Part shown: positions 44,607-54,217 of the stretch, piece by piece | How the letters are laid out: each line of letters begins with the position of its first letter | Numbering within the stretch: the first letter of the stretch is position 1 | NCBI RefSeq assembly: GCF_046557915.1 | Contig: NZ_JBHEBG010000008.1 | Location: 1 to 64,000, forward strand | DNA: 64,000 nucleotides | Direction of reading: 5' to 3' | Origin: JBHEBG01 sp046557915 | GTDB lineage: Bacteria > Bacteroidota > Bacteroidia > Flavobacteriales > Flavobacteriaceae | Notes under the pieces: model-generated | Told to the model about the DNA's origin: nothing | Databases searched by the model: none | The model's input: the letters and a program-made list of their open reading frames with translations, nothing else | Translations under genes and position numbers: made by a program

Positions 44607-45578
44607 GTGAGTAAAATTCCTTGGCAAGAAAAACCTGTAGGCACAACGGACGTAGTATGGAGATATTCAGAAAATCCTATTATAGACAGAGATGCAATAC
44701 CCAATACCAATAGCATTTTTAACAGTGCGGTAGTACCGTTTGAGGGTAGATATGCCGGTGTCTTTAGATGCGATAATAAAGCCGTGCAAATGAACATTTT
44801 TGCAGGTTTCAGTAAAGATGGTATTACCTGGGATATAAATCATAACCCAATTACGTTTAAGGAAGGAAATACCTCCATGATCGATTCCGACTACAAATAT
44901 GATCCTAGGGTAACCTTTATAGAGGACAGATATTGGATTACATGGTGCAATGGTTATCATGGACCAACCATAGGCATTGGGTATACCTTCGATTTTAAGG
45001 AATTTTTTCAGTGCGAAAACGCTTTTTTGCCTTTTAACCGAAATGGCGTACTATTTCCGCAAAAAATCAACGGTAAATTTGCTATGTTGAGCAGGCCCAG
45101 TGATAATGGCCATACACCGTTTGGAGATATATACATAAGCTATAGCCCGGATATGAAATATTGGGGTGAGCACAGATGTGTAATGAAGACTACGGCATTT
45201 GAGGATAGCGCGTGGCAATGTGCCAAAATTGGCGCCGGGCCCATTCCAATATTGGTAGATGAAGGTTGGTTAATGTTCTACCACGGTGTTATAAACACCT
45301 GTAACGGGTTTAGATATGCCATGGGTGCGGCCATTTTGGATAAGGACAACCCCCATACATTATTGTACAGAACACAACCGTACTTGCTGGGGCCTCAAAC
45401 AAACTACGAGTGTGTGGGCGATGTCCCCAATGTTATTTTTCCATGTGCCGCCCTACACTCCATTGAGGAGGATAAAGTAGCCATTTATTACGGGGCTGCA
45501 GATACAGTGGTAGGTATGGCATTCGGAAAGCTTTCAGAAATAGTTTCCTACACCAAAGAAAACAGCATTATAAAATGA
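44607..45578 (+). CDS. GH130-family beta-mannoside phosphorylase/hydrolase-type enzyme
   Basis: Cytoplasmic five-bladed propeller enzyme of 323 aa without signal peptide, start GTG at 44607. Family features: RYSENPIIDRDAIPNTNSIF, NSAVVPFEGRYAGVFR, DSDYKYDPRVTFIEDRYWIT with the DPR motif, GAGPIPILVDEGWLMFYHGV, and PNVIFPCAALHS with IYYGAADTVVGMAFG at the end. GH130 enzymes phosphorolyse beta-1,4-mannosides such as Man-GlcNAc from N-glycans or mannosyl-glucose; some act on beta-1,2-mannosides as hydrolases. Here the two GH92 alpha-mannosidases downstream favour the N-glycan core disaccharide as substrate, which is inference. It lies between the symporter (41 bp) and the CBM9-like gene (4 bp). 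Confidence 0.9.
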   Translation: MSKIPWQEKPVGTTDVVWRYSENPIIDRDAIPNTNSIFNSAVVPFEGRYAGVFRCDNKAVQMNIFAGFSKDGITWDINHNPITFKEGNTSMIDSDYKYDPRVTFIEDRYWITWCNGYHGPTIGIGYTFDFKEFFQCENAFLPFNRNGVLFPQKINGKFAMLSRPSDNGHTPFGDIYISYSPDMKYWGEHRCVMKTTAFEDSAWQCAKIGAGPIPILVDEGWLMFYHGVINTCNGFRYAMGAAILDKDNPHTLLYRTQPYLLGPQTNYECVGDVPNVIFPCAALHSIEEDKVAIYYGAADTVVGMAFGKLSEIVSYTKENSIIK

Positions 45579-45582
45579 CGCT

Positions 45583-46674
45583 ATGGAAAGTGCTCCTTTA
45601 AAAAATAAAAAAATAACGGCCTTTATACTCGTAATTTTATACTTGGGCTGTATTTTTCTGTACGCACAGGACACTCCAAAAACATACATAGCCCAGAAAA
45701 CGATAGATACCATCATCATTGACGGAAAACCGAACGAAATTTCATGGCAAAAAGCGAAATGGACCGATCTTTTTATAGATATTGAGGGCGAGCTTCAACC
45801 TAAATACCATACAAAATTAAAGATGATCTGGGATACCGGTTACCTATACTTTTTTGCCGAACTTAAAGAACCTCATGTATGGGCAACACTAAAACAACGC
45901 GACACTGTTATTTTTTACAACAACGATTTTGAAATTTTTATAGACCCCCAAGGAGATACTCATAATTATTACGAATACGAAATGAACGCCCTAAATACAG
46001 TTTGGGATCTGTTTCTATCCAAACCCTACCGAAATAATGGCACTATATTGGGCGATTGGGACTTTAAAGGATTGCGGTCTGCCGTAGATATACAAGGAAC
46101 ATTGAACGACCCGTCGGATACAGACGAAGGTTGGTCCTTGGAAGTTGCAATTCCCTGGTCCTTCACTACAGCTCCCGGAGGAAAGACCAAAATTCCAGAA
46201 AATAAATTCTGGAGAATGAACTTCTCCAGGGTCAATTGGGATTTCAATCTAACAAATGGTACATATTCTAGAAAAAAGAACGCCAAAACTGGGGAATTCT
46301 TACCTGAATACAACTGGGTGTGGTCTCCGCAAGGTGTTATCAATATGCACGAACCAGAACATTGGGGCTACGTATATTTTTCTGGGGACACTGTTGGGGA
46401 TAAATCAGTATTCGAGATTCCAAAAGACGAACATATCAAATGGTATCTGTATGAGATTTACAGGAACATTAGAGCAAAGGATTCCAAAACTTCCAAATGG
46501 CAACCCATTAACACGGAAGTTTATGTAAAACCTAAGGAAATATTGGGTAAAACGGTGGTACCTATTTTGGAGAACTGCACCTTTGGGTATGTGCTTTGGG
46601 CAAAAAGTCCATTCTCAAAGAAGACATTAACTATACATAACGACGGTAAATTTGAAAGCCATGAAAATAAATAA
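45583..46674 (+). CDS. Exported CBM9-like carbohydrate-binding protein
   Basis: Secreted protein of 363 aa. After a charged start comes a signal peptide (ITAFILVILYLGCIFLYAQ). Residues ~40-250 form a family 9-like carbohydrate-binding domain: IDTIIIDGKPNEISWQKAKW, LKMIWDTGYLYFFAELKEPH, NNDFEIFIDPQGDTHNYYEY, GWSLEVAIPWS, and FWRMNFSRVNW, the usual order in these proteins. The last ~110 residues are less defined. Such proteins in Bacteroidetes hold glycans at the cell envelope or belong to enzymes; no catalytic motif is apparent here. The start codon is 4 bp after the GH130 stop, and the end overlaps the first GH92 gene by 14 bp, so translation is coupled. Confidence 0.88.
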   Translation: MESAPLKNKKITAFILVILYLGCIFLYAQDTPKTYIAQKTIDTIIIDGKPNEISWQKAKWTDLFIDIEGELQPKYHTKLKMIWDTGYLYFFAELKEPHVWATLKQRDTVIFYNNDFEIFIDPQGDTHNYYEYEMNALNTVWDLFLSKPYRNNGTILGDWDFKGLRSAVDIQGTLNDPSDTDEGWSLEVAIPWSFTTAPGGKTKIPENKFWRMNFSRVNWDFNLTNGTYSRKKNAKTGEFLPEYNWVWSPQGVINMHEPEHWGYVYFSGDTVGDKSVFEIPKDEHIKWYLYEIYRNIRAKDSKTSKWQPINTEVYVKPKEILGKTVVPILENCTFGYVLWAKSPFSKKTLTIHNDGKFESHENK

Positions 46675-49012
46675 TAAGATTCTCCTTAGCCTTGTACTAC
46701 TTTGTTCAGTGCTTAGCTGCACTTCGTCCGAGTCTAAAAAGGAAGAGCAAACGAATGAGCCCAAAACAGCTTTAGTAGATTATGTTAACCCGTTGATGGG
46801 CACAGACTCTTCCTTCGACCTGTCCAATGGAAATACCTACCCCGCCATTGCATTACCTTGGGGAATGAATTTTTGGACGCCTATGACCTCCAAAATGGGA
46901 GATGGTTGGACCTACAAGTATGATGAGAACAAAATTAGAGGTATAAAACAAACCCATCAGCCTAGCCCATGGATAAACGATTATGCCGCATTTTCTCTAA
47001 TGGCCGTCACCGGTGATCTAAAATTTCAGGAAGATGAACGGGCCTCTTGGTTTTCACATAAGTCCGAAACGGTAAAACCGCATCACTATAAAACCTATTT
47101 GGCCGATTACGATACCTCTGTGGAAGTTACCCCTACAGAACGGGCCGCCTATTTTAAGTTTACCTTCCCCGAAGATCAGTCCTATATTCTTTTGGATGCT
47201 TTCTTTAAAGGTTCCATGGTGAAAATTATCCCTGAAGAAAGAAAAATTATTGGATACTGCAGAAATAACAGTGGTGGCGTTCCCGAAAATTTTCACAACT
47301 ACTTTGTTGCTGAATTCGATAAGGATTTTGAGATAACTCATACCTGGGGAGATAAATGGGCCTTGGCCGAAAACACATTGGATAATAAAGGAGAACATGT
47401 AGGTGCCATTGTTGGTTTTAAGACCAAAAAGGGCGAAGAAGTCCACGTAAAAGTAGCATCGTCCTTTATAAGTCCGGAGCAAGCACAACTAAATTTAGAC
47501 CGGGAGATTGGCAAGGCTTCATTTGAAGAAATATTTGATAAGGCGAAACAAACGTGGGAAACAGAACTAGAAAAAATTCTGGTGGAAGATAATAATATTG
47601 ACAATATTAGAACTTTCTATTCTTGCTTGTATCGCGTACTCTTGTTTCCAAGAAAAATGTACGAATTTAATAATGCCGACGAAATTGTTCATTATAGTCC
47701 TTACAACGGAAAAGTCCTTCCTGGTTATATGTTCACAGATAACGGCTTTTGGGATACATTTAGGGCGGTCTTTCCCTTTTTCAATATGGTATATCCAGAA
47801 TTGAACGGTACTATAATGGAGGGTCTGGCAAATACATACAAAGAATCTGGTTGGTTACCGGAATGGGCCAGCCCGGGACATAGAGATTGCATGATAGGTT
47901 CCAATTCTGCGCCTATAATAGCCGATGCTTTTTTGAAGGGAGTAGATCTTAAAGGAACCGAAATTTTATTGGAAGCGATGGTGAAAAATGCCACCACGGC
48001 CGCAAACCGACCCTTGTCTAATGGAAACGTCATAAAATCCGTAGGGAGGGAAGGAATAGATTATTACAATGAATTGGGTTATGTTCCCTACGACGTTGGA
48101 ATACACGAAAACGCTGCAAGAACATTGGAATACGCCTATGCCGATTTTACCATTGCCAAAATGGCGGAAAAGCTGGGAGATGAGAAATTAGCAAGCCAGT
48201 TCTACAAACGTTCATTGAACTACAAAAACCTATTTGATCCTACTACCAAATGGATGCGGGGAAAAAATAAGGATGGTAGCTTTCAATCTCCTTTTAATCC
48301 TTTGAAATGGGGAGATGCCTTTACCGAAGGCAACAGCTTACACTATACTTGGTCTGTTTTTCATGATGTAAATGGACTGATAGCTCTAATGGGCGGAAAA
48401 CAAGAGTTTGAAAATCAACTGGATTCGGTTTTTGATATGCCACCGGATTTTGATAATTCGTACTACGGATTTACAATCCATGAGATTCGAGAAATGCAGA
48501 TTATGAACATGGGCAATTATGCTCATGGCAACCAACCTATTCAACACATGATCTACCTCTACAACTACGCTAACGCATCATACAAAACACAAGAAAAAAT
48601 AAGGAAGGTGCTCACAAAACTGTATTCCGCAACCCCCGACGGATACTGCGGTGATGAAGATAATGGGCAAACTTCGGCATGGTATGTTTTTAGTGCTCTT
48701 GGTTTTTACCCCGTAACGCCGGGAGTAAACGAATATGTCATAGGGAGCCCCTTATTTAAAAAAGCCACTATTCATTTGGAGAATGGCAACAACTTTGAAA
48801 TAAACGCCCTGGAAAATTCTAAAAGCAATTTTTACATTAACTCATTGAAACTAAACGGTGAAAGTTATTCCAAATCCTATTTAAAATTTGAAGACGTACA
48901 AAAAGGAGGTATCCTTAATTTTGATATGAGCGGCATGCCAAACAAAAGCTGGGCCTTGGGCATAACCGATGTACCTTATTCCTTAAGTTTAAGACAAGAA
49001 ATAAACCCATGA
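46661..49012 (+). CDS. GH92-family alpha-mannosidase, lipoprotein (copy 1)
   Basis: Exo-acting, calcium-dependent alpha-mannosidase of ~783 aa. I use the ATG at 46661 (a TTG at 46652 is also in frame); it gives a lipoprotein signal LLSLVLLCSVLSC with Cys at ~20. The family entry VDYVNPLMGTDSSFDLSNGN with PAIALPWGMNFW, the middle FTDNGFWDTFRAVFPFFNMV, the acid-bearing FTEGNSLHYTWSVFHDVNGL (Glu equivalent to the catalytic acid of BT3990) and the base motif YCGDEDNGQTSAWYVFSALG are all present. GH92 enzymes trim alpha-1,2/1,3/1,6 mannose from N-glycans and yeast mannan. It overlaps the CBM9-like gene by 14 bp and the next GH92 gene by 4 bp (ATGA). Confidence 0.96.
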   Translation: MKINNKILLSLVLLCSVLSCTSSESKKEEQTNEPKTALVDYVNPLMGTDSSFDLSNGNTYPAIALPWGMNFWTPMTSKMGDGWTYKYDENKIRGIKQTHQPSPWINDYAAFSLMAVTGDLKFQEDERASWFSHKSETVKPHHYKTYLADYDTSVEVTPTERAAYFKFTFPEDQSYILLDAFFKGSMVKIIPEERKIIGYCRNNSGGVPENFHNYFVAEFDKDFEITHTWGDKWALAENTLDNKGEHVGAIVGFKTKKGEEVHVKVASSFISPEQAQLNLDREIGKASFEEIFDKAKQTWETELEKILVEDNNIDNIRTFYSCLYRVLLFPRKMYEFNNADEIVHYSPYNGKVLPGYMFTDNGFWDTFRAVFPFFNMVYPELNGTIMEGLANTYKESGWLPEWASPGHRDCMIGSNSAPIIADAFLKGVDLKGTEILLEAMVKNATTAANRPLSNGNVIKSVGREGIDYYNELGYVPYDVGIHENAARTLEYAYADFTIAKMAEKLGDEKLASQFYKRSLNYKNLFDPTTKWMRGKNKDGSFQSPFNPLKWGDAFTEGNSLHYTWSVFHDVNGLIALMGGKQEFENQLDSVFDMPPDFDNSYYGFTIHEIREMQIMNMGNYAHGNQPIQHMIYLYNYANASYKTQEKIRKVLTKLYSATPDGYCGDEDNGQTSAWYVFSALGFYPVTPGVNEYVIGSPLFKKATIHLENGNNFEINALENSKSNFYINSLKLNGESYSKSYLKFEDVQKGGILNFDMSGMPNKSWALGITDVPYSLSLRQEINP

Positions 49013-51294
49013 AAGTAAAGTACACGTATTTTTTCCTCATAATAGCGGCTGTGGTTTCTTTGGCCTCTTGTGGTGAAAAAGAAAAAAAGGAGAAGCAAGA
49101 ACTACCGGATGTTAGTTTACCTGACTTTACGCAATATGTAAACCCGTTTATCGGCACCTCCAATTTTGGAACCACCAATCCAGGCCCAATAGCGGTTAGG
49201 GGTATGGCCAACGTATCTCCATTTAACGTAGCAGGCGAAGAAAACATGCCCTTGGAGAAGGATAGTCGCTGGTTATCTACCCCCTATGTGCACGAGAATA
49301 CATTTTTAACCGGTTTTAGCCATGTAAATTTAAGTGGCGTTGGTTGCCCAGAATTGGGCGTAATTTTGGCCATGCCAACCACTGGAGCATTGGAAACAGA
49401 CCATTTAAAGTATGGAACAACCTATTCCGATGAGATTTCCAAGGTGGGTTATTATGCTACCCATCTTGGCAAATACAATGTTAAGGTGGAAGCCACAGCG
49501 ACTACCCGTGTGGGAATCAGCAAGTACAGTTTCCCTTCTGGCGAATCTAATATATTGATTAATATGGGGCTTGGGCTTACCAATGAACAAGGGGCATCTA
49601 TAAAGGTGGTATCCCCCACTGAAATTGAGGGTGTCCGTTCCGTGGGTTCTTTCTGTTATTATAAGCCAGAGGAAGCCTATCCCGTATATTTTGTTGCCAA
49701 ATTTTCCAAGCCTGCAAAGGAATTCGGCATATGGAAAACGCCCAACACCCACAAAGGACCCGAAGCGGTATGGATGGGGTACAATGGTAAGACCCGATTA
49801 ATGAAAGGGTACACCAAAGAGGTTGTAGGTGATAGTATTGGTGCATATATGCGTTACTCCTTTGAAGCTCCAACAGAGGTAACCTTAAAAATAGGGGTGT
49901 CTTATGTTAGTATCGCCAATGCCAGGGAGAATTTGGAAAAAGAAACCGCACAACGGACATTCGAAGAAATTCTAAAAGCCAATATTGAGGACTGGAATCG
50001 GTACCTATCCAAAATTGAGGTGGAGGGCGGCAGTGAAGAAGATAAAACGATATTCTACACAGGCTTGTACCATACATTGATACACCCTAACACCTTAAAT
50101 GATGTAAATGGGGCATATCCTAAAATGAAAACTAGGGAAACACTTAAAACCGAAGGTACCAGATACACCGGTTTTTCGTTGTGGGACACCTATAGAAACC
50201 TGCACCAGTTAATGAGCTTGGTATATCCCAAACAGCAGTCCAATATGGTCAATAGTATGCTTCGGATCTATGATGAAAGTGGATGGTTGCCCAAATGGGA
50301 GCTAAACGCAACGGAAACTACCACAATGGTAGGCGATCCGGCAGGGATTATACTAGCAGATACCTATCTTAAGGGAATACAAGATTTTGACGTAGAAAAA
50401 GCCTATGAAGCGATGACCAAAAGTGCCGAGAAGCAGGTTAACAACCCGTTAAGACCAGGGATAAAAGACTATTTGGAAAAAGGGTACATAACCACTAAAA
50501 CTACCAAAAGCGGTTCTGTGTCCACTACCCAAGAATATAATATTTCTGATTTTGCCATTGCCCAGTTGGCCAAGGCCCTGGAAAAACAGGAAGACCACAA
50601 AATATATACTCAGCGCTCGCTCTCCTATCGAAAGTTATTCGACACGGAATTTAATCTGCTTCGGCCTAAAAATGACGATGGCAGTTGGTTAACTCCCTAT
50701 AATCCGGAATCTGGTGCCAATTTTGTAAAAAATTTAGGTTTTATTGAAGGCAACGCCTGGCAATATACCTTTATGGTTACCCATGATACCGAGGGTTTAA
50801 TTGAGCTTATGGGAGGACACGACGCATATGCAGCAAAACTCCAAGACGTTTTTGATAGGAAACAATTTGATATGGCCAATGAGCCCGATATTGCGTACCC
50901 TTACCTCTTTAATTATGTAGATGGTGAGGAATACCGTACTCAAGAATTGGTTTCTTACTTGTTGGATACTCATTTCAAAAACGCTCCGGACGGACTCCCG
51001 GGTAATGATGATACCGGAACTATGTCTGCTTGGGCGGTCTTTTCCATGATGGGAATTTATCCGGTTAGTCCGGCGAACCCTATCTATGCAATTACATCAC
51101 CGAGATTTGATAAAATTACATTACATCTAGATAGTGATTATTACAATGGGAACACGCTAGAGATAAGTAGCAATGCGTCCGAAGGACATAAAATTATTGA
51201 GGAGATTTTAATAGATGGAAAACAACACCAAGGCTACTTTATTTCGCATAATGATCTAATAAATGCCCGCTCTCTTCAATTTAAACTAAAATAA
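49009..51294 (+). CDS. GH92-family alpha-mannosidase, lipoprotein (copy 2)
   Basis: Second GH92 enzyme, 761 aa, also a lipoprotein (FFLIIAAVVSLASC, Cys ~21). It is clearly diverged from copy 1, so the pair is not a recent duplication: entry FTQYVNPFIGTSNFGTTNPG and PIAVRGMANVSPFN, TGFSLWDTYRNLHQLMSLVY, acid region FIEGNAWQYTFMVTHDTEGL, base region LPGNDDTGTMSAWAVFSMMG. Copy 1 has PWGM where copy 2 has VRGM in the substrate-lining N-terminal loop, which hints at a different linkage specificity. The start overlaps the copy 1 stop (ATGA), and the DUF4838 gene follows after 70 bp. Confidence 0.95.
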   Translation: MKVKYTYFFLIIAAVVSLASCGEKEKKEKQELPDVSLPDFTQYVNPFIGTSNFGTTNPGPIAVRGMANVSPFNVAGEENMPLEKDSRWLSTPYVHENTFLTGFSHVNLSGVGCPELGVILAMPTTGALETDHLKYGTTYSDEISKVGYYATHLGKYNVKVEATATTRVGISKYSFPSGESNILINMGLGLTNEQGASIKVVSPTEIEGVRSVGSFCYYKPEEAYPVYFVAKFSKPAKEFGIWKTPNTHKGPEAVWMGYNGKTRLMKGYTKEVVGDSIGAYMRYSFEAPTEVTLKIGVSYVSIANARENLEKETAQRTFEEILKANIEDWNRYLSKIEVEGGSEEDKTIFYTGLYHTLIHPNTLNDVNGAYPKMKTRETLKTEGTRYTGFSLWDTYRNLHQLMSLVYPKQQSNMVNSMLRIYDESGWLPKWELNATETTTMVGDPAGIILADTYLKGIQDFDVEKAYEAMTKSAEKQVNNPLRPGIKDYLEKGYITTKTTKSGSVSTTQEYNISDFAIAQLAKALEKQEDHKIYTQRSLSYRKLFDTEFNLLRPKNDDGSWLTPYNPESGANFVKNLGFIEGNAWQYTFMVTHDTEGLIELMGGHDAYAAKLQDVFDRKQFDMANEPDIAYPYLFNYVDGEEYRTQELVSYLLDTHFKNAPDGLPGNDDTGTMSAWAVFSMMGIYPVSPANPIYAITSPRFDKITLHLDSDYYNGNTLEISSNASEGHKIIEEILIDGKQHQGYFISHNDLINARSLQFKLK

Positions 51295-51364
51295 GGGCCC
51301 ACTATTTTAACCGTTAACGACAATGAAGATTGATTACCATCCACAATAAACAAAAAGCACACTC

Positions 51365-53587
51365 ATGAAAAAAAGCGTCTTTACCCTGCTTATAAACCTA
51401 GTTTTGTTTCTTACCTGGTCGTGTACCAACAACGCTATTGAGCTCGTTAAAAATGGAGCTTCGGATTATGAGATCGTACTTTTGGACAACTTTACCGAAG
51501 ATACCCGTAAGACCGCGGAAAAACTACAGTATTATATCCATAAAATAAGCGATGTAAGTATAGAAATTGTTGATGGATCATCACAAAATAAGGATAAGTC
51601 CAAAATTTTTGTGGGCTTGTTAGATGCACCGAAACAATTGCCGCGTCAAATAAATATTAAAACCGAAGGGAAAGACCTATTTATCACCGGGGGATCCGAA
51701 AATGCCGTAAAAAATGCCGTGTACGAATTTTTGGAAAATTTCCTGGGTTGTAAATGGTATACCCCTGAAGTAGCGAAAACTCCCAATACCAAAACCATAT
51801 CATTAAAACCAATCGATTATACTTACGACCCTGCAATAAATACAAGAACAGTGCATTCTAGACTCTATTATGAAAACAAAGAATTTGCAGATCAGCAAAA
51901 AGTCACCTACGAGGCCTTTCCTTATTACGTTCCCATAGCCAGAGTACATACCTTTCATAGGTTTATGCCTGAAGAAAAATTCTACGGCGACCACCCGGAG
52001 TATTATGCCTTGCGTGGCGAAAACAGACTACCTACCCAGCTATGCCTTACCAACGAGAAGGTTTTGGAAATTGTAAAAGATTCTGTATCGGCGCTTTTCA
52101 GTAGATATCCGGATGCGGATGTTGTTTCGGTAAGTCAGGATGATAACCAACAATACTGTCAGTGCGAGAATTGTAGTAAAATTGATAAGGAAGAAGGAGG
52201 GCCATCTGGGACCATGGTTCATTTTGTAAACAAAGTAGCAGCAGATTTTCCGGAAAAAACCATTTCTACTTTAGCTTATCAGCATACAAGAAAACCACCC
52301 AAGGTACGCCCTGCCGATAATGTACTTATAACACTTTGTTCCATAGAGTGCGACCGTAGTAGTCCTATAGAGGCTAAGTGTACAGATTTCGCAGATGATC
52401 TTAAAGGTTGGGGGAAGTTAACGGACAATATCAGGATTTGGGATTATACCACACAGTTTACAAACTTTCTGGCTCCTTTTCCCAATATCCATACATTACA
52501 GCCCAACATTCAATTGTTTAAAGATAACAACGCTAAGTGGGTTTTTGAGCAACACAGTAACAACCCAAGTGAACTTTTTGAATTGCGGTCCTATATAACG
52601 GCCAAATTATTATGGAACCCAGATTTAAACCTCGATGCTTTACTCAGCGAGTTTACCGACGGATACTACAAGGAAGCTGGGGTTTATGTAAAAAAATATA
52701 TAGATAGAATACATGCCGAACTTAAAAAGAACGAGGATTTTTTCCTTTTTCTATATGGAGACCCTTCCGAGGCATTTTCTTCATATTTAAGTCCGGAATC
52801 GTTGGCGGAATATACTCAGATTTTTGATGCCGCTGAAAAGGCTGTGGCCTATGACCCGAAGATAGTGAGTCGTGTAAAAATGGCTCGTCTTGGGGTTGAT
52901 TATGCCGTTTTAGAGGCCAGTAGAAAGAACATTTCCCCCACATACAGCCTTACTGTTCAGGATAACGTTATAAACCCAAAGGTTACCGCTCTGTTAGATA
53001 ATTTTATGGAGACCACCTCCGATAACAATATAACACTAATGAACGAAATGGGTTTTACCGCTGACGAGTATGCCACCAACTATTTATCTGCCTTAGAAAT
53101 TGCTCAAAAACCCAATAAAGCGAAAGGGAAAAAAGTAATTTCCGTTACCCAACCCAAAAAGTATGCCGATGAGGATCCCATGGTCTTAACGGACGGGGCC
53201 TTGGGCGGAAGCAGTTTCTATGCCAATTGGTTGGGATATGAAGGTAACCGCATGGAGGTGATCATTGATTTGGAGGAGGAACAAACTCTTAGTACTGTTT
53301 CCCTCGCGTTTTTGCAGGTTACCAACCATGTAGTGTTCTTTCCATCCTCGGTAACGTACCAAAGCTCTTCCGATGGAAAAAACTACCAGCCTCTGGGGGT
53401 TGTTGAAAATCCTTCTCCGTTAACCAAAACAAGTAAGGTTAACGACATACAATATTTTGACATAAACTTTAAGCCAACAAAAGCCAGATACATTAAGGTA
53501 ATTGCACAAAATACCGAAACACCATATTGGCATCATGCTGCAGGATTACCATCCTGGATTTTTGCCGATGAGATCATCATCGACTAG
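51365..53587 (+). CDS. DUF4838-domain lipoprotein with C-terminal discoidin-like domain
   Basis: Lipoprotein of 740 aa (FTLLINLVLFLTWSC, Cys ~20). Residues ~25-140 look like the N-terminal domain shared with hexosaminidases and alpha-glucuronidases (AEKLQYYIHKISDVSIEIVD, NAVYEFLENFLGCKWYTPE). The DUF4838 part follows (FHRFMPEEKFYGDHPEYYAL, CLTNEKVLEIVKDSV, VVSVSQDDNQQYCQCENCSK, DNIRIWDYTTQFTNFLAPFP). Residues ~600-740 form an F5/8 type C-like domain (WLGYEGNRMEVIIDLEEEQT, YQSSSDGKNYQPLGV, ARYIKVIAQN). The catalytic role of this family is not settled to my knowledge; a TIM-barrel glycosidase acting on a GlcNAc- or uronate-containing glycan is plausible. Last gene of the operon, converging with 53608-54186. 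Confidence 0.88.
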   Translation: MKKSVFTLLINLVLFLTWSCTNNAIELVKNGASDYEIVLLDNFTEDTRKTAEKLQYYIHKISDVSIEIVDGSSQNKDKSKIFVGLLDAPKQLPRQINIKTEGKDLFITGGSENAVKNAVYEFLENFLGCKWYTPEVAKTPNTKTISLKPIDYTYDPAINTRTVHSRLYYENKEFADQQKVTYEAFPYYVPIARVHTFHRFMPEEKFYGDHPEYYALRGENRLPTQLCLTNEKVLEIVKDSVSALFSRYPDADVVSVSQDDNQQYCQCENCSKIDKEEGGPSGTMVHFVNKVAADFPEKTISTLAYQHTRKPPKVRPADNVLITLCSIECDRSSPIEAKCTDFADDLKGWGKLTDNIRIWDYTTQFTNFLAPFPNIHTLQPNIQLFKDNNAKWVFEQHSNNPSELFELRSYITAKLLWNPDLNLDALLSEFTDGYYKEAGVYVKKYIDRIHAELKKNEDFFLFLYGDPSEAFSSYLSPESLAEYTQIFDAAEKAVAYDPKIVSRVKMARLGVDYAVLEASRKNISPTYSLTVQDNVINPKVTALLDNFMETTSDNNITLMNEMGFTADEYATNYLSALEIAQKPNKAKGKKVISVTQPKKYADEDPMVLTDGALGGSSFYANWLGYEGNRMEVIIDLEEEQTLSTVSLAFLQVTNHVVFFPSSVTYQSSSDGKNYQPLGVVENPSPLTKTSKVNDIQYFDINFKPTKARYIKVIAQNTETPYWHHAAGLPSWIFADEIIID

Positions 53588-53607
53588 CATATTATCATTT
53601 TTTTGAA

Positions 53608-54186
53608 TTAATCGTAAACTTCTACGATCATCTCTATCTCCACAGCAATATTGCTGGGAAGGGATCCCATACCAACCGCTGCCCGGGCATGTTTCCCGTG
53701 ATCTCCAAATATGGCCACCATTAGATCGGAATATCCATTGATAACTTTTGGGTGATCGGTAAAATCGGGAGCAGCATTTACCATCCCCTTAACTTTTACA
53801 ATGCGTTTTACTTTATTAAGATTTCCCAATTCATGCTTCAAGACAGAGAGTTGGTTTATGGCCGTAGTTCTTGCGGCCTCGTACCCTTCTTCAATAGTAA
53901 GGTCTGCTCCTAGCTTACCTTTAATATATTCGCCATCTGATTTCAATGGCCCCTTACCGGACAGAAATATGAGATCTCCTGTATGCACAGCATTTACGAA
54001 ATTAGCCACAGGAGCCGAAGGAGGGTTTAACTGAATTCCCAACTCCTTAATTTTTGCTTCGGGATCGTAATTAGGATCTGCGGTTTCTACCTCAACAGCC
54101 TGTTTTTCAACTTCCGCATTATTTTTTACTTCCGTTTTGCAAGAAATAAGCGCTAAAAACAGCGTTGCTATTATTATATTTTTCAT
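53608..54186 (-). CDS. RidA-family protein with lipoprotein signal
   Basis: 192 aa. The start MKNIIIATLFLALISCKTEV is a lipoprotein signal (Cys 16), unusual because RidA enamine/imine deaminases are normally cytoplasmic. Residues ~55-190 are the RidA trimer-fold domain: PPSAPVANFVNAVHTGDLIF, LSGKGPLKSDGEYIKGKLG, LNKVKRIVKVKGMVNAAPDF, VAIFGDHGKHARAAVGMGSL, AVEIEMIVEV; the substrate-binding Arg in HARAAVG is kept. RidA hydrolyses reactive enamines/imines formed by PLP enzymes. It lies 31 bp downstream of the exported SelA-like PLP enzyme, a matching partner. Last gene of its operon, 20 bp from the convergent DUF4838 gene. Confidence 0.92.
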   Translation of the reverse strand: MKNIIIATLFLALISCKTEVKNNAEVEKQAVEVETADPNYDPEAKIKELGIQLNPPSAPVANFVNAVHTGDLIFLSGKGPLKSDGEYIKGKLGADLTIEEGYEAARTTAINQLSVLKHELGNLNKVKRIVKVKGMVNAAPDFTDHPKVINGYSDLMVAIFGDHGKHARAAVGMGSLPSNIAVEIEMIVEVYD

Positions 54187-54217
54187 TTGAAGAATTCTTT
54201 CTATTTAACTTTTATCC

